Assembly: GCA_964482615.1 (NCBI GenBank)
Contig: CAYZYK010000002.1
Coordinates: 1-57,291 of the forward strand
Direction: 5' to 3'
Origin: CAYZYK01 sp964482615
Lineage (GTDB): Bacteria > Patescibacteriota > Minisyncoccia > Minisyncoccales > CAYZYK01
DNA: 57,291 bases
How positions within the stretch are numbered: the stretch's first letter is position 1; each line of letters opens with the position of its first letter. Shown here in pieces: positions 26,390-34,469 of this stretch. The notes below the pieces were generated by a model. The model was not told where the DNA came from. It ran no database searches and saw only the letters and a list, made by a program, of their open reading frames with translations. The position numbers were made by a program, and so were the translations under genes.

Positions 26390-26464
26390 ATGAAGATTAG
26401 AGATAAAGAACAAAAATTAATTAACATTATTATCATTATTAAACCTCTTTCGGGAAAGGGGTAA
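26390..26464 (+). CDS. Isoleucine-rich attenuation leader peptide (24 aa)
   Basis: A 24-codon ORF encodes MKIRDKEQKLINIIIIIKPL and ends SGKG. Isoleucine is at positions 3, 11 and 13-17, with five Ile codons in a row (26426-26440) just before segment 1 of the attenuator. This is the layout of ilv/leu-type leader peptides, where stalling at the scarce amino acid's codons controls the RNA fold. It precedes a citramalate synthase, an isoleucine-pathway enzyme, so the codon bias matches the pathway. No ribosome-binding site is visible. Confidence 0.85.
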   Translation: MKIRDKEQKLINIIIIIKPLSGKG

Positions 26465-26523
26465 GTTAATCTACAAAAGTAAACTTACAACCTACCTCTT
26501 TCCCAGAAGGGGTTTTTTCTTTT
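26444..26523 (+). promoter_or_regulatory. Four-segment transcription attenuator (isoleucine-responsive)
   Basis: Segment 1 CCTCTTT (26444-26450) can pair with segment 2 AAAGGGG (26455-26461). Segment 2, extended by GTAAGTT, can instead pair with AACTTAC (26482-26488) and segment 3 CCTCTTT (26495-26501). Segment 3 CCTCTT can pair with segment 4 AAGGGG (26507-26512), followed by six Ts. The 2-3 and 3-4 pairings exclude each other. A ribosome stalled on the Ile run would cover segment 1 and favour 2-3 (read-through). A ribosome at the leader stop would cover segment 2 and favour 3-4 (termination). Confidence 0.85.
26495..26523 (+). terminator. Attenuator terminator hairpin
   Basis: CCTCTT (26495-26500) and AAGGGG (26507-26512) form a 6-bp stem (one G-U) with loop TCCCAG. 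It is directly followed by TTTTTTCTTTT. It is the default-off structure of the leader. Confidence 0.75.
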
Positions 26524-26556
26524 CTGGAGATGATCTTTTAAAGGTTAATAAGGAAA

Positions 26557-28176
26557 ATGTCCAAGACTGAGCAGGCCAGTTTAAATTCGGCTGAACATTG
26601 TTTCTCTGAAGAAAGGAGAAGGAAGATGGAAAGACAGGTTGAATTATATGACACCACCCTAAGAGATGGTGCCCAGATGACAGGTATATCCTTTTCTTTA
26701 CAGGATAAATTAGAAATTGTTCAGATATTAGACGAACTTGGTATAAACTATATTGAAGGAGGTTGGCCGGGCGCAAACGATAAAGAGACTGAGTTTTTTA
26801 AAGTTGTATCTTCACTTAATCTAAAAAGTGCTGAACTTGTTGCTTTTAGTATGACTCATCGGAAGGGTGTTTTGCCAGAAGAAGATAAAAATATGCAAAA
26901 CCTTTTAGCAACAGATGTAAGAACCGTTATCCTTGTCGGCAAGACTTGGCTTTTACATACTAATAATGTTTTGAATGTAACCCCAGGGGAGAATTTACAG
27001 TTAATTGAAGAAAGTTGTTCTTTCTTTACTTCTCGGGGAAGGAAAGTTTTTTACGACGCAGAACACTTCTTTACTGGTTTTGAAGATGATCCCGGTTATG
27101 CTTTAGAAACACTCCAAGCAGCAGTAAACGGAGGGGCACAAGTAGTTATTCTTTGTGATACAAATGGAAGCGTTTTGCCCTGGGAGGTAAATCAAGTTAT
27201 TAGGAAGGTAAAAACAGTAATAAATGTACCCCTTGGAATTCATACCCATAATGACGAAGGATTAGCGGTAGCCAATACTGTTGTTGCAGTAAAAGAGGGT
27301 GTTCTCCAAGTTCAGGGTACTCTTAATGGTTACGGGGAAAGATGCGGCAATGCTGATCTTTGCTCTGTAATCCCTGTTTTACAACTTAAAATGGGTTTTT
27401 CTTGTTTACCACCAAGTAATTTGACTCAGCTAACTGAAGTTTCCAGAAAGGTAGCTGAAATAGCTAACCTAGTTTCTAATCCTTCCCAGCCTTTCGTTGG
27501 AAGTAACGCTTTTAGTCATAAAGGGGGTATGCACGCCCACGCTATAACTAAGAGGGAGGAGAGCTATCAACACATAAATCCTATGTTAGTGGGAAACCAA
27601 GGGAAAATAGTAGTATCTGAGTTAGCTGGAAAAGCTAGTATTTTAGCTAAAGCAGAAGAGATAGGTGTTGATTTGTCTGTTTCAGAGGCTGAAAAGATTT
27701 TACATAAGATTGAAATGCTGGAATACCAAGGGTTTCAGTTTGAAGTTGCTGATGCTTCAGTAGAACTTCTTATGAGGAGAACCACAGGAGAATATAGACC
27801 TCTTTTTGAAGTTTTGGATTTTACAGTACTAGAAAACCAAAGATTTGCCCCTAAGGCGATGGTGAAACTTAAAGTCAGAAACCAGATAATTCATAGTGCC
27901 ACAGAAGGAGACGGGCCTGTTAATGCTTTGGACCAAGCAGTAAGGGAAGGACTTTTGTCTTTTTATCCTGAACTTGAAAGAGTACACCTAGTTGATTATA
28001 AGGTTCGTATTCTTAATGAAAAAGCAGGTACTGGAGCTAAAGTAAGAGTATTAATAGTTTTCTCAGCCAACGGTAATACTTGGACTACTGTAGGTAGCTC
28101 CACAGATATTATTGAAGCAAGTTGGCAGGCTCTACGAGATGGTTTAGAATTTGCTCTCCTGAAACATGTTTCTTAA
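26557..28176 (+). CDS. cimA: (R)-citramalate synthase (LeuA/CimA family)
   Basis: A DRE-TIM metallolyase with RQVELYDTTLRDGAQMTG, HTHNDEGLAVAN, GTLNGYGERCGNADL and SNAFSHKGGMHAHA, followed by a C-terminal LeuA-type allosteric domain (about residues 400-539). The combination ELYDTTLRDGAQ with this length fits citramalate synthase (pyruvate plus acetyl-CoA), the entry to isoleucine without threonine. Isopropylmalate synthase is the alternative. The Ile-rich leader supports citramalate synthase. A second ATG at 26626, with a strong AAGGAGAAGG site, gives 516 aa and is an equally good start. Codon use looks less extremely AT-biased than the neighbours, which hints at transfer. Confidence 0.85.
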   Translation: MSKTEQASLNSAEHCFSEERRRKMERQVELYDTTLRDGAQMTGISFSLQDKLEIVQILDELGINYIEGGWPGANDKETEFFKVVSSLNLKSAELVAFSMTHRKGVLPEEDKNMQNLLATDVRTVILVGKTWLLHTNNVLNVTPGENLQLIEESCSFFTSRGRKVFYDAEHFFTGFEDDPGYALETLQAAVNGGAQVVILCDTNGSVLPWEVNQVIRKVKTVINVPLGIHTHNDEGLAVANTVVAVKEGVLQVQGTLNGYGERCGNADLCSVIPVLQLKMGFSCLPPSNLTQLTEVSRKVAEIANLVSNPSQPFVGSNAFSHKGGMHAHAITKREESYQHINPMLVGNQGKIVVSELAGKASILAKAEEIGVDLSVSEAEKILHKIEMLEYQGFQFEVADASVELLMRRTTGEYRPLFEVLDFTVLENQRFAPKAMVKLKVRNQIIHSATEGDGPVNALDQAVREGLLSFYPELERVHLVDYKVRILNEKAGTGAKVRVLIVFSANGNTWTTVGSSTDIIEASWQALRDGLEFALLKHVS

Positions 28177-28184
28177 TTTTATCT

Positions 28185-28213
28185 AGCCGACCAACAATTG
28201 GTCGGCTTTTTTC
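28185..28213 (+). terminator. Terminator of citramalate synthase unit
   Basis: A perfect 10-bp stem (AGCCGACCAA / TTGGTCGGCT) with a CAA loop is followed by a run of six Ts. Together with the attenuator and promoter it makes 26352-28213 a closed monocistronic unit. Confidence 0.9.
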
Positions 28214-28242
28214 TTTTAAAGTTATAAGTTAGAATAAAAAAT

Positions 28243-29508
28243 ATGAGAATTAAAGAAATAATTAAAAAATTTATTCCTTCTTTTTTATTGAGTTTTTATC
28301 ATTTCTTTTTGGCTTTATTGGGTGCTTTTTTGTATGGATTTCCATCAAAAAAATTAATTGTCATTGGAGTAACGGGAACTAGTGGAAAATCTACGGTGGT
28401 TAACTTGACAACTAAAATTTTAGAGAAAGCAGGGCATAAAGTAGCTTCTTTGTCTTCAATTAAGTTTAAAATTGGAGAAAAAGAAGAAGAGAATATGCTA
28501 AAAATGACAATGCCCGGAAGATTTAAACTCCAACGTCTTCTGAAGAGGGCGGTGAGGGTAGGATGTAAATATGTTGTTTTGGAAGTAACCTCAGAGGGTA
28601 TTAAACAACATCGCCATAGATTTATTGATTTTGATGTTGCTTTGTTAACCAATCTGAGTCCAGAACACATTGAAGCTCACGGAGGGTTTGAAAATTATAA
28701 AAGAGCCAAGGGAGAGTTGTTTCTGGCAACCGAGGGAACCCATATTGTTAATTTAGATGATAAAAATGCAGAATATTTCTTGAACTTTTCAGCAAAAGAG
28801 AAAATGGGGTTTGGTATTGGAGAAAAAGAAGTTGAAAATATTCCAGAACCTGTCCGTTCTGTTAAAGCTGAAAGCATAGAAGTTTCCTCTCGAGGAACAA
28901 GGTTTTCTTTGAATAAAACAAAATTTGAACTCCAGCTTTTAGGGAAATTTAATATTTATAATGCTTTAGCCGCAATTTGTGTGGGGCTATCACAGAAAAT
29001 ACCCCTTGTTGTTTGTAAAAAAGCTTTGAAAGAAGCGAAGTCAATTCCAGGTAGAATGGAAATTGTGATTGAAAAACCTTTTACTGTTGTTATTGATTAT
29101 GCTATAACACCGGTAGCCTTAAGAAAGGTTTATCAAACCCTCAATCAATTTAAAAAAAATAACTTAATTTGTGTTTTGGGTTCTTGTGGAGGGGGAAGAG
29201 ATAAATGGAAAAGACCTGTTTTGGGAAAGATTGCGAGAAAATATTGTAAAAGCGTTATTGTTACAAACGAAGATCCTTATAATGAAGACCCAATGGAAAT
29301 AATTGATCAGGTCGCTGAAGGGGCTGGACAAAAAGCAGAAAAAATATTGAATAGACGAAAAGCCATAAGAGAAGCCCTCAAAAAGGCAAAAAAAGAAGAC
29401 ATTGTGGTGATTACTGGAAAAGGGTCAGAACCCTGGATGTGTGTTGCTGGTAGTAAAAAAATACCTTGGGATGACAGAAAAATAGCCAGAGAAGAGTTTA
29501 AAAAATGA
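28243..29508 (+). CDS. Mur ligase family protein (MurE-like), short N-terminus
   Basis: A 421-residue ATP-dependent ligase. It has P-loop VIGVTGTSGKSTVVNL, the central NLSPEHIEAHGGFENYKRAKGELF and the C-terminal domain PFTVVIDYAITPVALRKV...VLGSCGGGRDKWKRPVLGKIA. It resembles MurE (UDP-MurNAc-tripeptide synthetase). The usual UDP-binding domain is replaced by about 35 hydrophobic residues that could lie in the membrane. The acceptor amino acid cannot be read from sequence. The archease gene follows after 3 bp. Confidence 0.8.
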   Translation: MRIKEIIKKFIPSFLLSFYHFFLALLGAFLYGFPSKKLIVIGVTGTSGKSTVVNLTTKILEKAGHKVASLSSIKFKIGEKEEENMLKMTMPGRFKLQRLLKRAVRVGCKYVVLEVTSEGIKQHRHRFIDFDVALLTNLSPEHIEAHGGFENYKRAKGELFLATEGTHIVNLDDKNAEYFLNFSAKEKMGFGIGEKEVENIPEPVRSVKAESIEVSSRGTRFSLNKTKFELQLLGKFNIYNALAAICVGLSQKIPLVVCKKALKEAKSIPGRMEIVIEKPFTVVIDYAITPVALRKVYQTLNQFKKNNLICVLGSCGGGRDKWKRPVLGKIARKYCKSVIVTNEDPYNEDPMEIIDQVAEGAGQKAEKILNRRKAIREALKKAKKEDIVVITGKGSEPWMCVAGSKKIPWDDRKIAREEFKK

Positions 29509-29511
29509 TTT

Positions 29512-29919
29512 ATGAAAAAATTTAAAGTTTTGAGACATAAAGCAGATATGAGAATAAAAGCTTTTGCTAAAACAAAAGAGGGACTTTTTTCAAATATGCT
29601 TGAGGGCATGGCAGAGAATCAAGAAGCTAAGATTGAAAAAGGAAAAAAAACTAAAAAGAAAATTAAGATAGAATCTCTTAATTTAAATGCTTTATTGGTT
29701 GATTTTTTGAGTGAAGCTTTGTACTTATCTCGGGTTAATATGGCTGTCTACAATAAAGTTGAATTCAATAAATTCACCGACATAGAAATTGAAGGAAGGT
29801 TAATGGGTAATAAAGTTGAAAGTTTTGGTGAGGATATAAAGGCGGTAACCTACTATGGTTTAGATATTAAACAAAAAGAGAACGGAGCTTGGGAAGCAAT
29901 CGTTATTTTTGATGTATAG
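29512..29919 (+). CDS. Archease (RtcB activator)
   Basis: A 135-residue protein with HKADMRIKAFAKTKEGLFSNML, LLVDFLSEALYLS, IKAVTYYGLDI and a C-terminal WEAIVIFDV. These are the conserved archease parts, including the acidic metal-binding Asp in the N-terminal motif and the last Asp. Archease helps RtcB guanylylation and turnover. rtcB lies 1.3 kb downstream on the same strand, which supports the assignment. Confidence 0.9.
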   Translation: MKKFKVLRHKADMRIKAFAKTKEGLFSNMLEGMAENQEAKIEKGKKTKKKIKIESLNLNALLVDFLSEALYLSRVNMAVYNKVEFNKFTDIEIEGRLMGNKVESFGEDIKAVTYYGLDIKQKENGAWEAIVIFDV

Positions 29920-29996
29920 TCTGTTTTAGGGAGATTGATAAGCTTTGTTAATATGAGATAAATAAAGAAGAACCTGACAATTAAATAGAGGACGAG

Positions 29997-30107
29997 ATGA
30001 GAGAAGAATGGACAGAAAGGCAAAAGCTGAGTTTCTGGATTATGTGGATTGCTTTTGCTGAAATATTAATTTTTGCTTTGATAGATAGGTTAATTAATAA
30101 ACTTTAA
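29997..30107 (+). CDS. Small single-pass membrane protein (36 aa)
   Basis: The ORF encodes MREEWTERQKLSFWIMWIAF followed by AEILIFALIDRLINKL. A charged start leads into one TM helix of about 18 residues. A GAGG ribosome-binding site lies 5 bases before the ATG, and a terminator hairpin begins at the stop codon, so it looks like a complete small gene. No family recognised. Confidence 0.6.
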   Translation: MREEWTERQKLSFWIMWIAFAEILIFALIDRLINKL

Positions 30108-30138
30108 GGGTTGGCTTTGCCTGCCCTTTACTTTTTTT
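30106..30138 (+). terminator. Terminator after the 36-aa membrane protein
   Basis: AAGGGTTGGC pairs with GCCTGCCCTT around a TTT loop (two imperfect positions in ten). A tract of seven Ts follows. Confidence 0.65.
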
Positions 30139-30204
30139 GAAAAATGATTAAACTAACAAAAGGATAAGGCATTTTTGCTCTTTTAAAAACAGGAGGAGGT
30201 TGAG

Positions 30205-31158
30205 ATGGACGGGACAAGAGAAAACTCAAGAAATATATTCTGTCGTTTTGAAGCGAACCCTATTCTTGTTTCTAATGAATGGCCCTATACAGCTTCTGCT
30301 GTTTTTAATCCAGGAGCCGTAAGATTCAAAGATGAAGTTTTTCTTCTGGTGAGAGTTGAAGACAGAAGAGGATATTCTCATTTAACTCTGGCTCGTAGTG
30401 AAGACGGAAAAACAGCTTGGAGGGTAGATTCAACTCCCACTTTAATCCCTGATCGTGATGAAGGAGAAGAAATATTTGGGTTGGAAGACCCAAGAATAGT
30501 TTGGGTAGAAGACTTACAAAAATATGTAATTGCTTATGTATCGTTTTTCGCTGGAGTTAGCGGAGAACCAACTGTGATTTCTTTGTTAACGACTACAGAT
30601 TTTTCTTCGTTTCAACGTTTGGGGAGACAGTTTCTACCCCAAAACAAAGACGCTTCTCTGTTCCCCAGAAAGATTAATGGTGAGTTTGCTTTAGTAAACA
30701 GGCCAGTGATTGAAGGGAGGGGAGATATTTGGGTTTCGTTTTCTCCCAACTTGCAGCACTGGGGTCATCATAGGGTACTTTTACCCACAAGACACCGTAG
30801 CTGGGACGCAGACAGAGTTGGTCTTGGCCCACCGCCAATTGAAACTTCCGAAGGATGGTTAATTATATATCACGGAACAAGAAGAACCACAGGAGGGGAT
30901 ATTTACCGGGCTGGTATAGCGTTATTGGACTTGGAAACCCTGGAGGTGATCCATCGAAGCGAAGAGTGGGTTCTGAGCCCCCAAGAAGATTATGAAATGA
31001 CTGGAGACGTTCACAATATTGTTTTTCCTTCAGGAGCCGTTATTAACGAAGAAAATGAACTTCTGTTGTATTATGGGGCTGCTGATAGTGTAGTCTGTTT
31101 GGCTGTTGCTTATCTTGGTCAACTTTTGGATTATTTGAAAAACTGTCCCGAACAATGA
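30205..31158 (+). CDS. Glycoside hydrolase family 130 (beta-mannoside phosphorylase-like)
   Basis: A 317-residue five-bladed propeller protein with NPGAVRFKDEVFLLVRVEDRRG, IFGLEDPRIVWVEDL, the DADRVGLGPPPIET loop, LIIYHGTRR and a C-terminal repeat ending LLLYYGAADSVVCLAVA. GH130 enzymes phosphorolyse or hydrolyse beta-mannosides; the exact linkage cannot be inferred. The ATG is preceded by a strong AGGAGGAGGTTG site, and the gene has its own terminator. With the ROK protein at 43353 it hints at sugar salvage. Confidence 0.88.
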   Translation: MDGTRENSRNIFCRFEANPILVSNEWPYTASAVFNPGAVRFKDEVFLLVRVEDRRGYSHLTLARSEDGKTAWRVDSTPTLIPDRDEGEEIFGLEDPRIVWVEDLQKYVIAYVSFFAGVSGEPTVISLLTTTDFSSFQRLGRQFLPQNKDASLFPRKINGEFALVNRPVIEGRGDIWVSFSPNLQHWGHHRVLLPTRHRSWDADRVGLGPPPIETSEGWLIIYHGTRRTTGGDIYRAGIALLDLETLEVIHRSEEWVLSPQEDYEMTGDVHNIVFPSGAVINEENELLLYYGAADSVVCLAVAYLGQLLDYLKNCPEQ

Positions 31159-31171
31159 TTTCCGAATCAAT

Positions 31172-31199
31172 GCTCCGCTTTTTTAGCGGAGCTTTCTTT
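31172..31199 (+). terminator. Terminator after GH130 gene
   Basis: GCTCCGCT / AGCGGAGC form a perfect 8-bp stem closing a T-rich loop, followed by TTTCTTTTTT. Confidence 0.85.
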
Positions 31200-31252
31200 T
31201 TTGAAAAACAAGATTAATGGGAGTAAAATGAAATATAGGAATAATTTATTCT

Positions 31253-32695
31253 ATGGTTTCCAAAAAAGATTTTAAAAAAATAAGTGATTATTTGTGGGAA
31301 ATTCCTAAAAGTTTCAGGGGCGATATGCGTGTTCCAGCCCGATTTTATGCTTCTGCAAAAACATTTGATGATATTCTAGAAGACAAATCTGTTCTCCAAC
31401 TAATAAATACCTCTACTTTACCGGGAGTTGTGAAATATGTTTTGGCTATGCCAGACATGCACGAGGGGTATGGTTCTCCAATTGGAGGGGTGGGGGCTAT
31501 GGGCGCTTCAAGCGGGGTTATATCCCCCGGATTTGTCGGGTACGATGAGAATTGTGGTTGCCGGCTTTTACTTTCTGATTATACTGAAAAGGAAATTAAT
31601 CCTTATTTAGATAAACTGGCAACTGAGATTCAAAATCAGGTTCCTTCGGGCCTTGGGAAAGGAAGGAAAGTCAAGCTTTCTCTTGGGCAGATTGATAAAA
31701 TTTTAGAGGGTGGAGTTCCCAGTTTAGTTGAAGTGGGTTATGGCAGAGAAGAAGACGTAGAAAACTGTGAAGAAAAAGGAAAAATGGAGAAAGCTGATGC
31801 TTCTTTGGTTTCTCCTCGGGCTAAAAAAAGAGGTAGAAACCAGGTGGGAACTTTAGGTAGCGGTAATCATTTTATAGAAATACAGAAAGTAGATAAGATT
31901 TTTGACAAAAAAGCAGCTGAAATTTTTGGTTTAACAGAAAATCAGGTAGTTATTATGATTCACACTGGGTCTCGAGGATTAGGTCATCAAAACTGCACCG
32001 ATTATTTAAAGAGCGCTATGAAAGCTATGCCAAAATATAATATTGAGTTACCAGATAAAGAATTAGCTTGTGTTCCTTTCAGCTCTCTTGAAGGAGAAAG
32101 ATTTTTTGCTGCTTTGTCTGCTGCTTGCAATTATGCTTGGGCAAACCGGCACATGATAATGGTTTATACCAGAAAGGCCTGGGAGAAGGTTTTGGGTAAA
32201 AAAGGAAAACTTAGGTTACTTTATGACGTTGCTCACAATATTGCTAAAGTTGAAAAGCACAAAGTTAACGGTAAAGAGAAAGAACTAATTGTTCATCGTA
32301 AAGGGGCAATAAGAGCTTTACCCCCAAAACATCCTAAAATTCCAGAAAAATACAAAGAAATAGGACAGCCAGTCCTTATTCCAGGCACCATGGGAACTTC
32401 TTCTTATATTTGTGTTGGGACAGAGAGATCAGAGGAGGCTTTTTTTACTGTAAATCACGGCGCGGGGAGAACAATGTCAAGAACAGCAGCCAGAAAAAAA
32501 GTCAGAGGAGAGGAAATAATAAGAAAACTGAGAGAGAAAGGTATTTTAGTAAAATGTCACTCAATGCGGGGGATCGCAGAGGAAGCACCTTACGCTTACA
32601 AAGATATTGATAATATAATTGAGGTAGTTCAAAAAGCTGGTCTTTCAAATAAAGTAGCTAAATTAAAACCCTTAGCTGTTATTAAAGGAGAATAG
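31253..32695 (+). CDS. rtcB: RNA-splicing ligase RtcB
   Basis: A 480-residue RtcB with AMPDMHEGYGSPIGGVGA, GYDENCGCRLL (metal-binding Cys), TLGSGNHFIEIQ, MIHTGSRGLGHQN, PGTMGTSSYICVG and VNHGAGRTMSRTAARK, whose His is the guanylylated residue. It joins 2',3'-cyclic-phosphate or 3'-phosphate RNA ends to 5'-OH ends using GTP. The archease at 29512 and RtcA at 52610 supply an activator and an end-processing enzyme. Confidence 0.96.
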   Translation: MVSKKDFKKISDYLWEIPKSFRGDMRVPARFYASAKTFDDILEDKSVLQLINTSTLPGVVKYVLAMPDMHEGYGSPIGGVGAMGASSGVISPGFVGYDENCGCRLLLSDYTEKEINPYLDKLATEIQNQVPSGLGKGRKVKLSLGQIDKILEGGVPSLVEVGYGREEDVENCEEKGKMEKADASLVSPRAKKRGRNQVGTLGSGNHFIEIQKVDKIFDKKAAEIFGLTENQVVIMIHTGSRGLGHQNCTDYLKSAMKAMPKYNIELPDKELACVPFSSLEGERFFAALSAACNYAWANRHMIMVYTRKAWEKVLGKKGKLRLLYDVAHNIAKVEKHKVNGKEKELIVHRKGAIRALPPKHPKIPEKYKEIGQPVLIPGTMGTSSYICVGTERSEEAFFTVNHGAGRTMSRTAARKKVRGEEIIRKLREKGILVKCHSMRGIAEEAPYAYKDIDNIIEVVQKAGLSNKVAKLKPLAVIKGE

Positions 32696-32768
32696 CTTTA
32701 TTTTTCTCGGAAAAAAAGGTAATATATAATATTGGTATGATAATAGATTTTAAAAATCTTTTTTCTTT

Positions 32769-32939
32769 ATGTCAAAACAAAGACTTCAAAAAAGCCTTAG
32801 AAAATATATTAGAAAAGAAAAAGCCCGTATTCGCAGGGAAGTTTTTGATTCTGAAGAAAGAGAGAAGTTAATCGATAAACTTTATCAGGATATTTTTGAT
32901 CGGTACAAAATAAAAGAGAACAAAAACAAATCGAAATAA
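32769..32939 (+). CDS. Small basic hypothetical protein (56 aa)
   Basis: The ORF encodes MSKQRLQKSLRKYIRKEKAR, a helix-forming acidic segment (EVFDSEEREKLIDKLYQDIF) and a Lys-rich tail. It fills the gap between rtcB and the NIF3 gene exactly, ending 1 base before the next ATG, which favours a real co-transcribed gene. No family recognised; the charge pattern would suit RNA or ribosome binding. Confidence 0.55.
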   Translation: MSKQRLQKSLRKYIRKEKARIRREVFDSEEREKLIDKLYQDIFDRYKIKENKNKSK

Positions 32940-32940
32940 A

Positions 32941-33888
32941 ATGAAAACAAAAGAAATTTACAATCTAGCAATAAAATTAGCAATAGAAGCAGATTTTAGG
33001 GGGAAAGAAGGAGTAAAAGGGTTTTTGGAGAGAAAAAAGAAAAGATATGAAAAGTTATCTCCAGAGAGAAAGAAAGAATTTGACAAAGAAGCTTTAGAGA
33101 ATCCTTACCTTGATTCTCAAATTTTAAATATTTCTGAAGACAAAGAAATTAAAAAGATTTTAGTTGGAATTGATATTGAGCCAGCTGAAATCTTGTTGGC
33201 CAAAGAAATAGGAAATATTGATTTAGTTATTTCTCATCATCCTTTAGGTAAGGGATTGGCTAATTTGGCTGACGTTATGGACTTACAATGCGATGTTTTG
33301 AGTTTTTATGGAGTACCCATAAATATCGCAGAAGGATTAATGAAAGAAAGAATTGAAGAGGTGGCTCGAGGAGTAAATAAAGCGAACCATCAAAGGACGG
33401 TTGATACAGCAAATATTTTGGGCATGAACCTAATTAATTTGCATACTCCTTGTGATAATCTGGCAGCTAAATTTCTGAGAGATAAATTAGAAGACAAAGA
33501 AGAAGTCAAAAGAGTTGAGGATATAATAAAAATTTTAAAAGAAATTCCAGAATACAAAGAATCAATAAAAATTGGAGCAGGGCCTAAAATTTTTGTTGGG
33601 TCAGAAGAGAACCGATGTGGTAAGGTGGCTTTAGCTGAAATTACAGGAGGTACTGAAGGATCTCCAAAACTTTATGAAAAAATGGCTCAAGCAGGGATAG
33701 GCACAGTAGTTGGTATGCACATGGGAGAAGAGGGCCGTAAACAAGCTGAAGAATCAAAAATAAATGTTGTTATTGCAGGACATATGTCTTCTGATTCTTT
33801 GGGAGTGAACTTATTTTTAGATGAATTAGAGAAAAAAGGAATTGAAATTATTCCCTGTTCGGGGTTAATTAGGGTTTCCAGGGTTTGA
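32941..33888 (+). CDS. NIF3/DUF34 family metal-binding protein
   Basis: A 315-residue protein containing LVGIDIEPAEILLAKEIGNIDLVISHHPLG (the HH pair is the NIF3 dimetal site), INLHTPCDN, ALAEITGGTEGSPKLYEKM and a C-terminal VVIAGHMSSDSLGV. NIF3-like proteins bind two metals and have loosely defined hydrolase roles. An extra 40-residue helical insert near the N-terminus is unlike the short E. coli form. Confidence 0.75.
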   Translation: MKTKEIYNLAIKLAIEADFRGKEGVKGFLERKKKRYEKLSPERKKEFDKEALENPYLDSQILNISEDKEIKKILVGIDIEPAEILLAKEIGNIDLVISHHPLGKGLANLADVMDLQCDVLSFYGVPINIAEGLMKERIEEVARGVNKANHQRTVDTANILGMNLINLHTPCDNLAAKFLRDKLEDKEEVKRVEDIIKILKEIPEYKESIKIGAGPKIFVGSEENRCGKVALAEITGGTEGSPKLYEKMAQAGIGTVVGMHMGEEGRKQAEESKINVVIAGHMSSDSLGVNLFLDELEKKGIEIIPCSGLIRVSRV

Positions 33889-33967
33889 GAAATAACTTAT
33901 TTTAATTTGAAAAGTTTTAAACTTCTGTTTAAAATTAAATAAAAGGTAAATAAATTAAACTTAACTT

Positions 33968-34396
33968 ATGAAAAAACAAACCTGGATTTTAATTATTATC
34001 CTAGTTGTTATTTTCGGAGCATTGTTACTTTGGTATTCTTCCCAGGCCGGCGTCAAGGTTATTCTTAGAAAAACAGAATATATTAAAAACGAGAAACTCC
34101 AAGTCCAGATAGAAAATTATCTTTCTTCAAGTATTTGTTTCTCTTCTTGTTATCCTTATCTTCTTCAAAGAAAAATTGATGGTAAATGGGAAAATTATAA
34201 ACATGGAGAATGTAAAGAGGAGGATATAAATGAAGCTTGTTTGGAACCAAAAGAGAAAAAAGCATTTGAGCTTTCTTTGAAAAATACAACAGAAGGAACG
34301 CACCGGCTTGCAATTCCTGTTTGTAAAAACAAAAAAGAAGGAGAAAAATTTAAAGAAAACCAAAGATTATTTTCAAAGGAATTTAGAATATATTAA
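33968..34396 (+). CDS. Membrane-anchored extracellular hypothetical protein
   Basis: A 142-residue protein with a single N-terminal TM helix (about residues 5-24). The exported domain has a beta-rich, immunoglobulin-like pattern and five cysteines (CFSSC, GEC, EACLEP, PVC). I recognise no named family. It is monocistronic with a clear terminator downstream. Confidence 0.7.
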   Translation: MKKQTWILIIILVVIFGALLLWYSSQAGVKVILRKTEYIKNEKLQVQIENYLSSSICFSSCYPYLLQRKIDGKWENYKHGECKEEDINEACLEPKEKKAFELSLKNTTEGTHRLAIPVCKNKKEGEKFKENQRLFSKEFRIY

Positions 34397-34417
34397 AAGA
34401 CAAAAGAAGAGTTTAAG

Positions 34418-34453
34418 AACTGGTTTTTGCTGTTGGGTAAGAACCAGTTTTTT
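34418..34453 (+). terminator. Terminator after the membrane-anchored protein
   Basis: AACTGGTT (34418-34425) pairs with AACCAGTT (34442-34449). T runs follow both arms. Confidence 0.75.
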
Positions 34454-34469
34454 GATAAAATGAATTAAT

